Source of the DNA: Phaseolus vulgaris
Lineage: Eukaryota > Streptophyta > Magnoliopsida > Fabales > Fabaceae
Assembly: GCF_000499845.2 (NCBI RefSeq)
Contig: NC_023758.2
Span: 25,765,520-25,829,519, forward strand
Length of the DNA: 64,000 nt
Direction: 5' to 3'
Positions 1 to 10,860 of the stretch are shown here, piece by piece. Position numbers and translations under genes: made by a program. The notes below the pieces were generated by a model. That model searched no databases. It was given only the letters and a program-made list of their open reading frames with translations, and was not told where the DNA came from. Positions within the stretch are counted from its first letter, which is position 1; every line of letters starts with the position of its first letter.

Positions 1-1
1 A

Positions 2-196
2 TTTCATGAGAGAACCAAGCATCTTGACATTGACTGCCATGTTGTAAGAGAGAAATTGCAGCGTGGGCTCTTTCATCTTCTTCCCATAAGCTCTCAAGAA
101 CAACCAACATACATTCTTACAAAGTCCCTCAACTATGCAGCTTTTCATAAACTTGTTACTAAGCTTGGTGTTCTGAATATACATCCACCAGCTTGA
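2..196 (+). pseudogene. Ty1/copia RNase H C-terminus, partial at window edge
   Basis: The open frame starting at base 2 reads through a TKHLDID motif and ILTKSL to a TGA at 194-196. This matches the end of plant Ty1/copia RNase H, where TKHIDI is followed about 35 residues later by a DIFTK-type motif and a final KLG segment. Here the usual acidic DIFTK residue is replaced (YILTK), so the copy has probably decayed. A purine-rich tract and an LTR-like start follow at once, as expected at the 3' end of a copia element. The rest of the element lies outside the window. Confidence 0.8.
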
Positions 197-206
197 GGTG
201 GGGATT

Positions 207-520
207 TGATGTTTTGGGTTGGTTGGGCTTGAGTTTATTTGGTTAAGTTTTAGTTCAGCCCAATAGTTTTTTTCTTTCCACACATCATATATCCTTATAA
301 GGCTGTTATGCTACGTTACAATAATAAACACACAAATTATTTTCTCTTACTACATGTCCTTCATTCATACCCACATCACAGTCTCTCTGCCACATCTTTT
401 TCTTTCTTGAGCCTTTGGACTGTTCATGCTTATGGAGAAAGTCAATACGTATAATTATTTGTCCTAGGTGACTTTTTTTGGGTTTAACTAGGAGTGTTTT
501 GTATAGGCATACATGAGAGT
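207..520 (+). repeat. Probable 3' LTR of the left-edge copia element
   Basis: A polypurine tract (aggtgggga, 196-204) directly follows the RNase H stop, and the next bases start with TGATGTTTTGGG, a usual copia LTR start. A TATA-like stretch near 288-300 and the position support an LTR. Its 3' end is not defined, because the 5' LTR is outside the window; the end given is a guess. Confidence 0.45.
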
Positions 521-2397
521 ATGTCTACTGGAGAGGTTAAAATTGTGATTATGTATAAGAATTGTATCACCCATAAAGTAATTTATATTTATTCATTTTT
601 TATTACTGATAAAAAAAAACTACCCTAGTATTTAATTCAAAGAAACTTAATTTTAAAGATTAAAATGGTGTTTTTTGGGTTGGTTACCCAAAATTACATT
701 TTGAAAAACTTTTTAGCTTTATCTTACTATTTAAATACGTATTTAAAAGTTTAGGATAATGCATGAAAATTTCTTAATATGTTCATAGCTTGTTTTCCTC
801 TTATTTTAATAAAATTTCCACAATGACTGGTAGAACAATTAGTTTAGAACTTATATTTTTGGTAAATATTACAATTTATATAAAATTAGTTTAAATTTAC
901 TTCTTTTTAAATTATAAAAAATGTTTTGTATACAAGTGATTACTAAATAAGATCTGATTCAATAATTATTTAATAAAGTTATTTACCAAGTAGTAAAAGA
1001 AACTAGTTATTTTTTAAAATATATTTAGTTACTGTTAACATAAAATCGACTAATGAAACAAACTCTTGTTAGCAGAAAAATGAGTTAACTTTTGACAAGA
1101 TTCGTATATCATTTGAATTTAAGAACACTTTTGGGTCTATTAGTAGTAAAATATGATGAGTATTCTATCTTGGTAATAGAGAATTAGTGGTTTGGTGTAT
1201 TAATAAGATATAATTGCGATATTGTATTTTATTCTATTTTGTTAATTCAATATAGGGAGCAAAGGGAGAGTCTCCTCTTTGGTGGAAACTATTTTTATTT
1301 GTTTTTATATTTATAAAATTGTCTGCAGAGTTATTTTTTTTGGAACTTAGAGTTGTTTCTAATTGACTCTTTTTATCATTGTAGAATGGGATAATATATT
1401 TTTATATAGTGTTTCCACTTAAAAGTAAAAAAAAATAAAAAATATCATGAGCTGCTTCACATCTTGGTTTTGAAGTAGAATGAAGATGTTTGTGTTAAAT
1501 AGATGCCACAATTGTAAGAAATTTGGTCTTGTATTGTATTTCTCTTCCAGAATAATAAGGGAGATGGATAAGATTTTGAAATTATGAATGAAGGGAAGAA
1601 GAAGAAAGGTGGGAGAAGATTTGAAGAAGGAAAGGTTTTTTAACCTTTTAATAACACTTCTCTACTAATATATTCACCCCTCTTTCTTACTAACCAAACC
1701 TAAGAGAAAAAAAACCCCAAAAAACTTATTAAAAAATTATCCACCCTTCTATATACATCCTAAATACATTTTTTTTAATTAAATAAATTTTAACATACAC
1801 AAGTTCTTACAAAAATTGACATTGAAATTTTAAAATTCAATGTTAAAATAAAAAATTCATTTATCTTTTACTATTTAAATTTTTTAAATTATATTTTTAA
1901 ACAATAAATTTAAATATTAATTTTAAAAATATATATTTTAAACAACAAGTTTAAATATTAATTTTATAAATAAAAACATTAAGGTAAATATAAAATTATA
2001 AAATCAAAATATGAAATTGAAAAATAATCTAAGGTGTGAACTTTTGTAAAAGTAAATACACTTAATTTCTTTTATTAAACATTCTATATATGTTTTACTA
2101 AATGGTGCATATTCTGAATATGTTATTTTATCAAAATTTTGACAATTTTTTTTAAATTATCCTTTCTAGTATTATTTGGTATAAAACATTTACGTATAAA
2201 AACTTAAACATTTTACAAAAACATTAAAGTGAAATAGTTTAGTTTTAAATTATTCTTTCAAAATCTCTCTTTTTTTTTAATAAAATCATTTTTGACGAGA
2301 TATTTTTTTATGTTAAATTATGTGAAATCTCAAATTTTTTTCACTAAATATTTAAAAAATAATTCATTTCGAAATTTCCTAATATAATCAGTTATTA
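521..2397. other. AT-rich non-coding DNA with diverged repeat segments
   Basis: No gene is seen. Parts of this stretch recur later in the window: about 840-1000 resembles 10610-10745, about 1200-1450 resembles 11030-11225, and about 1490-1870 resembles 11545-11985. They appear to be old copies of one or more unclassified repeats. Confidence 0.5.
1490..1870. repeat. Diverged repeat segment, first copy (partner at 11545-11985)
   Basis: From tgtgttaaatagat onward this block aligns by eye with 11545-11985 through a shared stretch that includes ggtcttgtattgtatttctc and a purine-rich then pyrimidine-rich tract. Small indels and many substitutions show an old duplication. No coding potential or terminal repeats are seen. 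Confidence 0.6.
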
Positions 2398-3156
2398 AAG
2401 ATTTAATTTTCAAATCCTTCTTATTTTTTCATTTTGAATAAATTCACAAATTTCCTAAAAAAAATTAAAAACATAAGAACATGAGCATGATAAGAAGCAT
2501 GAAATTGATAAGCATGAAAAACATGAAATTGATAAGCATGAAAAACATGAAATTGAAATTGATAAGCATGAAACTAAAATTCATAACATGAAATTGAAAG
2601 GTTGTGTCAATATTGTTTAGATTATTTACTTTGAGATGGGAGGATTCAATTTTAGTTCTAGTTGTTTGATGATATTTTTTCAATGAAAATTTAAAATAAA
2701 AAATAATATTTTTTTATATTGTATTATTTAAAAGATAAAATATATAATGATATTGCAAGTTAAATCATTAGTACATATAAATTAGTATATATAAATTAAG
2801 TTTTAATTATTAATTAATTCATTAGACATATTAATTAATTAATTAAAATTATATTATTATACCAAATTTAAGATTTTAATTAGTTTAAAACTTATATTTA
2901 TTGGTTTATTTTTTTTAAATTATAAAAAATGAGTTATATAGCAGTGATTATCAAAACGTATTCAATAATTATTTAATGAAGTTATTTGTACTATTTCTTT
3001 TATTCTGTGTTATTATGTGAGTAAAAGGATATGAAAATTATTTTAATACAATTCAGATTGAGAGGCAGAGTCTACACATTTCAAAAAATTTATCCACAAT
3101 AAACACTTTTATCACAATGGCTTTCTCTCTGTGGTAATCATAATGTTAATTTGGTT
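2398..3156. repeat. Diverged repeat segment, first copy (partner at 10161-10860)
   Basis: The block from aaagatttaattttcaaatc is almost identical to the one starting at 10161, then diverges gradually up to about 3110. It includes a short tandem stretch (2465-2600) built from variants of catgaaattgataag. The CACTA element is inserted just after the aligned part. The second copy abuts a LINE remnant exactly at its first base. Confidence 0.65.
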
Positions 3157-3299
3157 CACTACAAGAAAAAATGGTTTTAACGAGAGTTTATTTTTACATT
3201 ATCTAGGGTTAAAACCTCCATTAAGTCATTTACCTAGGGTTGTAGTTTCCCCGCTAAACCATCGCTAGGGAATGTGTTCCACAGGGTTTTTTTAAACCT

Positions 3300-3520
3300 C
3301 AGGAAAAGCCTTTCAAAATACCATGGGTTTCAAAACCTCCGTAAAATACCATGGGTTTCAAAACCTCCGTAAAATACCATGGGTTTCAAAACCTCCGTAA
3401 AATACCATAGGTTTCAAAACCCCCGTAAAATACCATAGGTTTCAAAACCCCGTAAAATACCATGGGTTTCAAAACGTCCATAAAATGTTTTAGAACCTCC
3501 TTAAAAAATACCATAGGTTT
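3300..3520. repeat. Left subterminal tandem repeats of the CACTA element
   Basis: About six to seven near-identical units of 27-28 bp occur in tandem, each containing taccatgggtttcaaaacc followed by tccgtaaaa. They are probably transposase-binding sites by analogy with subterminal repeats of En/Spm. The last units are more decayed. Confidence 0.75.
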
Positions 3521-3850
3521 CAAAATTATGAAATTTGGTTTTTTTTATTCATTTACCTGGACAAAGAATCTTTAACAATTTAAACTAGCTTTGCTGAAAA
3601 AAAAAAGAAAAAAAAAAAGAGGTTACACATATGGTGGGACTACCCAAGTTAGCTAGCTGGCTCAGCACAATAGATCTTAGCCTTTTATGCACATCCAAAG
3701 TAAATAAGTCTCAACTTTGTATCAATTTAATGACTTATAACCATGACATATCATGTACATAACCAACATATCTGACAGTACCTATGGAAAATGTGCTCAT
3801 AAATCTATAACCATTTGAAATTGTTGAAATTTCTTGATTTGGACTCAAAC

Positions 3851-4130
3851 TTAATCAAAATCAAGGTGCACGGCACGAAGAATCTTAACCATATAGAACT
3901 CATCCAACTTCATCTTAATCTTTTCTGAAGAATCAACATCTAAAACCATTTTCAATTCCTTACTAGTTGATTGGACTTCAATAATAAAACAAGTCATGTC
4001 ATGATTTGTTTGTTTAAGAGATGTCAATTTATGAGCAGAGTCATAAAGTCGTTGAATATTATTTACAAAATACTCTTAGCCTTCTTCTGAAACGAGTGAC
4101 ACAAGCTCTAAGAGTGCCTAATATATTGTG
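3851..4130 (-). pseudogene. Captured coding fragment in the CACTA element, family not recognised
   Basis: The minus strand has a frame of 75 codons (4075 to 3851) ending in TAA. It holds the peptides IQRLYDSAHKLTSLK and KIKMKLDEFYMVK, and coding-like sequence continues upstream of an in-frame TAA at 4076-4078. Its composition is protein-like and unlike the flanks. I do not recognise the family. Given the STE24 exon nearby on the same strand, it may be another captured host exon, but it could also be a relic of a transposon gene. Confidence 0.35.
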
Positions 4131-4762
4131 TTCCACATAATGGCACAACAAGGCACAAAGCTAAGAATCAATCTTTTTCCATCGTTCAACTCTTTCTAAT
4201 GGTATTTTACTACCATCTTACAAGTGCTCATGAAAACCATGACCAAGAAACCATAATTCAATTGATGGAGACCGAGGCAAATCACTTTTTACATTAAATA
4301 AAGTAATTGTAGGTGACAAAGAAAATGAGTGGACAAATCCAAATGCCATTACAGATCAGAAACAAATAGCACATGTGTAAAAAATGATATTTCAAGATGT
4401 TCAAATGAAGGCTTGAACTACACATGACTAGGTTAGCCATGCAAATATGCTATGAGTGATGGAGCATGTGGAGGAATTTGCCTCCCAGATTAGTTGGGTT
4501 CTCCATTGCCTGGAGACACGCTCCAAATCTAATGTTTGGAGAAAAAAAATGTGGCTTAAAGACAACATTAATAAAGTAGTTTTTCATCACACCACACAAA
4601 CATTAATTATTTTTTCATCCATTCTTAATCATTTTCATACACTACGCAAAAGAAAGATCCAACAACCTTGTCAAAACTAGCCAACACAAAAACAAGGAAA
4701 ACACCTAAACATAACACTACCAAGCTTTCAAATCCAACAAAAAAAACTACAAGGAAATGTAC

Positions 4763-4876
4763 CTGGAATAAGATGAGCCCAATGAGGACTGGCTCCGTAT
4801 CAAACCCAAAACTTCGAAACAGATAAGTTGAATTTCGCACCAGTGTATATCCTCCAAATTGCAGAAGGGTAAGAAT
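4763..4876 (-). pseudogene. STE24: Captured exon of CAAX prenyl protease 1 (STE24)
   Basis: This 114-bp block encodes 38 residues, starting ILTLLQFGGYTLVRNS and ending VLIGLILFQ. They match a membrane-spanning part of plant STE24, the zinc metalloprotease that trims farnesylated CAAX proteins in the ER. It is bounded by a good acceptor (AG at 4877-4878) and a good donor (GT at 4761-4762), so it is exactly one exon with intron edges. The neighbouring STE24 exons, including the HExxH active site, are not found. It is therefore a non-functional fragment carried by the CACTA element, with no stop of its own. Confidence 0.8.
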
Positions 4877-6999
4877 CTACAACAATAATATCAAAGCACT
4901 AAACATAAACTGGGAGAAATATTGCATTACCTTTTCCATTAAATATTTAATTATATGATGATATGATATAATATATAATCCATCAATTATATAATAGATT
5001 TTAGCCTTTTATGCACATCCAAAGTAAATAAATCTCAACTTTGTATCAATTTAATAACAGAGAAGAGTTTAGAACAGTAAAATACATATTGGAAAAATAA
5101 CTAATGTATTTTGCCATTTTGCCTTCTAATTATACCATACAAGTGAGAAGTGAGATGTAGGTTTTGTGAAATTGATGAGGTTAGAGTTTAGTTTGTAATA
5201 AAACAGAAAATGTATAATGATTGAACTGATATACCTGATCCAGGTGTGGTATGAATGTCGTTTAGCAAAGAAAAGAATATGGCACCGAATTTTGGTCCTG
5301 AAACAATGACGTAGTAAAAGATTAAAGAAGGTTAGGAGAAATATCTAAAACATTAATAAGACAATCTGAATCCAGTGGAAAGAAAGGGAGATTAAGGCAA
5401 TGCTGGTTGGGATATGGTGGCTTCACATGTGGCAGGTTGTGGATGTTACAGTGATTGTGCACATGGTGGGTCACACCATGCTTTGTGACCATCTACTGTT
5501 TCTTAGTCATACACCTAATATAATGAAGCTAACAAGTGGGGTCAAACAATCACATTAAAAAGGAGCGAGACAGAAAATGAAATTACATTAAAAGGGAAAT
5601 AAAAGAGAAATTGATTCTATAACAAACTCTAAGATTATCTACTAGAATTAGTTTCCCTATTTCCTTGTTAACACCTAGAACATGGCAGCCTAGTCATGTT
5701 ACAGCAGATTTTTGGGTAGGTTAATCCTAGTATAATATCATATTTGTAACTAAACCACTGGATTTCACTCATTCCTTAAGCTTTATTATAAAAATAGTAT
5801 ACATTACACTAGACATTATCTGATAGCTAAATTGAATAACTTAAAATATTTTAGAGTTGGACACTTCTTCCAATTAAACCATTCTGCATACTCAACAAAA
5901 CCAGAACATCCAAAACCAGTACTCACAATTTACCAGTGCTCATGCTCATGCTCAAATTTACAACATTTAACACATTATGGAAAATATGAACCCTGGACTC
6001 CAGACAACACGCAGCAGTTAAGAGATCTATCTGAAACCCAAAAAATAACCAAATTTCATCCAAAATCCATAGCCCAACATGCTTGATGTTAAATGAAGAA
6101 GTGCTGAAAAGCAAGTGGCAGAAATCTCAAGCCTTAGAAACCACTAGTGGATGATGCAGTTTCGGATCTGGGTCCAGAAGTGCCTAATCAACAGCTAAAA
6201 CCAAACAGATTATAAAGCTAATAACCAAACAGCGTTAGGGATTATGCTTCAACTACTGATTCAAATAAGCAACTCAGAAAATCAATGCCAACTGAAGAAA
6301 TCGACAATGGAAACAGAGAAAGGATAATGAAAAAAAGAGCAAAATCGATGGTGATGACGGTGGTGTTGCGTTCGCCGGAAAGAATAATGGTGGAGCGTAT
6401 AGGGGCGTGAGAGAGAGAATATGTACTGAGAAGAGGAAGAAAAAACAAATTACCGTGGTGAAGCAGCAGAAGCAGGTCCGTGGTGGAGCAGCAGAAGCAT
6501 ATCCGATGGAGGAGGAGAAACTGTCCGTCGTGGATGAGAAACAGGTCCGGTGGAGGAGAAGCTCAATGGTGAGGAAGAGAAGTATCGTGGAAGATGGAAG
6601 ACGAGAATGAGGTTTTTAGTCAAAAGTTGAAAAAAGTGAGTATTTTTCCTGAGGTTTGAAAATACATTTTTGGAAAAGTTAAAAAAAATATAATTTTTCT
6701 TTTTTTATTACAAATATTTATATAAAATAAATAAAAAATAATTAATTTTAATTAAATAAATATTTAAAATTAAGAATATTTTTTTAAAAATTTATATGTT
6801 TAAACTTACACTTTCAAAAACTTTAAAAATTTAGTTATCAAATATATTAAATTTTTTTTTTAATTTAATTATATCTATTTATTGAAATTTGAGAAAATTT
6901 AAAATATTTTATTGATGTTTTACAATAAACATTTCAAACTTAATGAAAATTAAAAAAATTCTATTATTTTGATGATATTTTAGAATATATTAATGAAAC
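4877..6999. other. CACTA interior, unassigned
   Basis: This stretch contains GC-richer islands around 5220-5300, 5390-5520, 5900-6110 and 6140-6610. The block 5235-5299 is flanked by AG and GT on the minus strand and might be an exon, but its translation is not recognised. The block 6440-6610 (plus) repeats the themes gtggagcagcagaagca and tccgtggtgg and may be a relic of a coding region or UTR. No transposase motif was found. Confidence 0.35.
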
Positions 7000-7330
7000 T
7001 TAACAAAGGTTAAAAAACCTCAACTATTTTGCAGAGGTTTTAAAGTAAACCTTTGAAAATTAACTAAGGTTAAAAAACCTCCGTTATTTTGCGGAGGTTT
7101 TGAAATAAACCTATGGAAATTAATGAAGGTTAAAAAAACCTCAGTTATTTTGCGGAGATTTTAAAATAAACCTTTGGAAATTAATGAAGGTTAAAAAAAC
7201 CTCCGTCATTTTGCCAAGGTTTTATAATAAACCTTTGCAATTTAAATAAGGTTAAAAAACCTCCGTTATTTTGTTGAGGTTTTAGAAAAAAACCTCCATT
7301 AATTAAATCAATTCCTAAGGTTATGTTAAC
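7000..7330. repeat. Right subterminal tandem repeats of the CACTA element
   Basis: Five to six units of about 60 bp recur, each with ggttaaaaaacctccgtta, then ttttgcggaggtttt and a run like aaacctttggaaatta. Each unit is itself a small inverted repeat (aacctccg with cggaggtt) able to form a hairpin. The core matches the left array. Confidence 0.75.
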
Positions 7331-7601
7331 CTCCGCTAAATAACCTCCACTAAAACCTTTTTTTCTTGTAGTGTGTATGATTTTGATTTTAAAATTGCAA
7401 TTCAGTACATATATATTTTGTCAGCATATATTAAGTTCTCGAATTATTTTAATCTAATGTTTTATTTCTTTTATATATCCTTCTTGGCACGAAGGGTATT
7501 TACTAAGGCAGGATTGGATAACACGTCTCTATTCTACATGTTACGTTATGGCGAAGCTTGGGGATATAGATAATAGATTTGTGTTGGTATTGTGACAAAT
7601 T

Positions 7602-7760
7602 ATGACCTATGACTTTAATTGGCAGGTTACTGGTGATACTACATTTGTGTTGCTTATATTTCATTCAGATCAAAAGGTTTGGGAGGAGTTATTCAAGGAT
7701 CTCCAGCTTAACGAGAGGACTTTGAAGGATGCAGTACAATTCGTGAAAGTCAAAGAGTGA
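7602..7760 (+). pseudogene. Short coding-like remnant, unrecognised
   Basis: A 52-codon frame runs from ATG at 7602 to TGA at 7758-7760 and includes DQKVWEELFKDLQLNE. The composition looks protein-like against the AT-rich flanks. It lies between the CACTA element and the LINE remnant. The family is not recognised, and it may be chance or the last exon of a lost gene. Confidence 0.25.
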
Positions 7761-7906
7761 TTAATCAAAGTACAAATCTAATATAATGTTTCTATTTTTC
7801 CAAAAAGATAGGCAAAATGTGATGAGAAAATATTTGAAATGTTTTGTTGTATCTGGTTTTATCTTTCTCTCTCAATGTTTGGAATTTATGTATCATATGA
7901 ATAACT

Positions 7907-10160
7907 AGAGAAATTTGTAGTTTTAATAATTTTATTGAAAAAGTTGTTTTGGTGGATATCTATATGGTTGGTTGGAAGTTTATTTGATATAAACCGAATG
8001 AGACTGTTTAAAGTAGAATTGATAGAGTTCTGGTATCTAAGGAATGGCTGGAAGCATGGCCGAACAACAAATAATTTATTTATAGTAGAGTTGTTTCTAA
8101 TCATTGTGCTATGGTGTTAAAAGGTACATGTTCAGACTGGAGACCGAAACCTTTTCGTAGTCTGGATGTTTGGCAAAAGGATGTCAGATTCAGAGATTTC
8201 GTATGTAGACATTGACTCAGTTATGAGATTCACGAAAGAGGGATTTATGTATTTAAAGAAAAATTGAAGAAGTTAAAATCCGATTTAGAAATTTGGAATA
8301 GAGAAGTTTTTGGCAATGTTAACCAGGTAGGGGAGTTACTACAAAAGAGAATTCAGGAGCTGGATGAGTGCGACGATGTCGGTGGCTTAGATGAGGAAGG
8401 AAGAGTGGAGAGGAGGTTTTTGTTGCCAGAACAAAACAAAAACTTCTTCAAGCAAGAAGTTGTTATTCATCAGAAAGTCCGTATTAAGTGGCTGAAAGAT
8501 GGTGATCTTAATTCAAAGTTCTTTCATTTGGTCGTTAAATGGAGAAGGATGAGGAATGAACTTAATGGGTTGTTTATTAACGGGTGTTTCTGTGAAGATA
8601 AGGAGTTGGTTAAAGACAAGGTAAGAGAATTCTTTAAGGCTAGGTTTGAAAGTGGTGATGGTTTTCAAGTCAGGTTGGACAATGTACCCTTTAATTTTGT
8701 TTCTGATGCTGATAACGAAATGTTGGTTAAGTCTTTCTCCGAATAGGAAATCAAGTTAGCTATTTGGAGTTGTGATAGCTCCAAAAGTCCTGAGCCGGAT
8801 GGTTTTAATTTTAGTTTTATTAAATTTTGTTGGGATTTTTAAAGGATGATATTCTTTTGGCTGTGAATGATTTCGCTAGGTCTGATAAATGGCCTAGGGG
8901 GACGAATGCCTCATTTGTGTGTTTGGTCCCTAAGTTTGAGAACCCACAACAACTTTGTGCTTTTATACCTATTTCTCTAGTTGGGTGCTTGTACAAAATC
9001 ATCACGAAGATGCTTTCGTTAAGGCTTAAAAAGGTGATTAGCAAAGTCATTGATCAAGGCAATATGCTTTTCTTGAGGGAAGGGGAATCTTGGATAGTGT
9101 TCTTGTGGCCAGCGAGGTGTTAGAGGAGGCAAAAAAGAAGAGGAAAAATTGTGTTTTTTTCAAAGTGGATTATGAGAAGGCGTATGACTCTGTGAGTAGG
9201 GAGTTCACATACTATATGCTTGGTAGATTAGTGTTATGTGAACAATGGATTGTTTGGATTAAATCTTGTTTGGAGTCTGCTTCGGTGTCAGTGCTTGTGA
9301 ATGGTAGCCCGACTAAGGAATTTGTCCCTCAAAAGGGTTTGAGACAAGGAGACCCCCTTGCTCCGTTTTTGTTTCTTATAGCGGCTGAAGGCCTTGCAGG
9401 AGTGGTAAGGAATGCAGCTGAGAAAAATATGGTGGAGAGTTTGGAGGTTGGGGCTAAGACGGTTGAGGTCAATATGCTTTAGTATGCAGATGATACTCTG
9501 TTTATTTGCAAAGTGAATATCAAAAGTGTTTTTAATATAAAAGGTTATTTTAAGCTTTTTTGAGTTGGCTTAAGGACTAAAGGTGAATTTCTTGAAAAGA
9601 AGTATTGGTGGGGTCGGGGTCAATCAGTATATGATTTGCCGCTTTGCGGATATTCTTAACTGTAAGGTGATGAAAACCCCCTTCAAATACCTTGGGATGC
9701 TTGTGGGGGTGTCATAGAAAGGAAATGCTTTGGGATGGGTGGTGGATAGAATAAAGACTAGATTGGGAAGATGGAAAGGTAGGTTTATCTCGATGGCCGG
9801 GAGGATTTGCCTTATCAAGTTTGTTATTTCTACTATTCATCTGTTTTATCTTTCTTTGTTTAAAATTCCTTCTGATGTGGTGAAGAAGATTGTGAAATTG
9901 CAAAGGAATTTCCTGTGGGGTTGGGGTCCGTAAGGAGAAAGATTGTGTGGACCTCTTTGGAAAAGGTATGTGAATCACGTGATGTTGGAGGTCTTGGGGT
10001 TATTAATATTAAATTTTTTAATGTACATTTATTGGGAAAATGGATTTGGAGGATGGGCTCCTCCAAAGACGGTTTGTGGAAAGAGGTTTTAGAGTCCAAG
10101 TACGGAGGTTGGAGAAGTTTGAAAGTGTCCAATCCAAACAGGTTCAGATCTCTTTGGTGG
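7907..10160 (+). pseudogene. L1-type plant LINE remnant: endonuclease end, reverse transcriptase and C-terminal region
   Basis: In order: the C-terminal endonuclease region (7907-8140, with SRIDRVLVSKEWLEAWP and SNHCAMVLK); the linker before RT (8264-8746, with KLKSDLEIWNREVFGN and KIRWLKDGD-like residues); RT (8830-9500, with FFKVDYEKAYDSV, KGLRQGDPLAPFLF and YADDTLF); and the region after RT (9730-10160, with GRLISMAGR-like and GGLGV motifs ending at RSLWWKDL). Many stops and frameshifts break it, including near 9060-9110, a TAG directly before the YADD box at 9481, and around 9540-9720. The ORF1, the first part of the endonuclease and the poly-A tail are missing. The right end is cut where a repeat segment starts at 10161. 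Confidence 0.85.
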
Positions 10161-10860
10161 AAAGATTTAATTTTCAAATCCTTCTTATTTTTTCATTTTG
10201 AATAAATTCACAAATTTCCTAAATTTTTTTAAAAACATGAGAGCATGACCATGATAAGAAGCATGAAATCGATAAGCATGAGAAGCATGAAATTGGAATT
10301 GATAAGCATGAAACTAAAATTCATAACATAACATGAAATTGAAAGGTTGTCCATAATACTATTTAGATTATTTACTTTGAGACGGGGAGAATTCAATTTT
10401 AGTTCCAGTTGTTTGATGACATTTTTTTAATGAAAATTTAAATTAAAAAAATAATTTGTTTTATATTGTATTATTTAAAAGATAAAATACATAATGATAT
10501 GGTAAGTTAAATCATTAGTATATATAAATTAAGTTTTAATTAATAATTAGTTCATTAGACATATTCATTAATTAAAATTATATTATTATACCAAATTTAA
10601 GATTTTAATTTAGAACTTATATTTTTGGTAAATATCACAATTTATATAAAATTAGTTTAAATTTACTTTTTTTTTAATTATAAAAATGAGTTACATACAA
10701 ATGATTATCAAAACTTATTCGATAATTATTTAATGAAGTTATTTATAATATTTTTATTTTATTTTATGTTATTTTATGAGTAAAAGGATATGAAAATTAT
10801 TTTAATACCATTGAGAGGGAGAGTTACACATTTCAAATTTCAAATTTTATCCACCATAAA
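10161..10860. repeat. Diverged repeat segment, second copy (partner at 2398-3110)
   Basis: The homology with 2398-3110 begins at the first base after the LINE remnant and includes the catgaaattgataag-like tandem stretch. A sharp boundary on one side and gradual decay on the other suggest a rearrangement or insertion breakpoint here. Confidence 0.65.

Larger units (their letters stand above)
3157..7373 (+). mobile_element. CACTA (En/Spm-like) DNA transposon, non-autonomous, with captured host sequence
   Basis: The element starts with CACTACAAGAAAAAATGG and ends with the inverted form, TTTTTCTTGTAGTG, giving terminal inverted repeats of the legume CACTA type. The inner TIR also agrees over GGTTTTA. 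Subterminal arrays lie at both ends and share the core AAACCTCCG. No transposase (TnpA or TnpD) is recognisable inside, so it must depend on a helper. The 3-bp target duplication expected for CACTA elements is not clear (gtt on the left, tgt on the right). The orientation is arbitrary. The interior holds several coding-like pieces on the minus strand, one of them an exact STE24 exon. Confidence 0.8.

Noticed and set aside
2465..2683. Minus-strand frame rich in Phe, Met and Leu that looks like a membrane peptide
   Set aside because: It is produced by the catgaaattgataag-like tandem repeats and has no independent support.
3300..3520. Regular 27-28 bp repeats that resemble a CRISPR array
   Set aside because: The units are head-to-tail without unique spacers, and they lie at the end of a CACTA element in a plant genome. 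They are subterminal transposon repeats.
4456..4680. Plus-strand frame starting MMEHVEEFASQ inside the CACTA element
   Set aside because: No family resemblance and no conserved motif; probably chance in transposon interior DNA.
3154..7376. 3-bp target duplication of the CACTA element
   Set aside because: The flanks gtt and tgt differ. The ends are clear without it.
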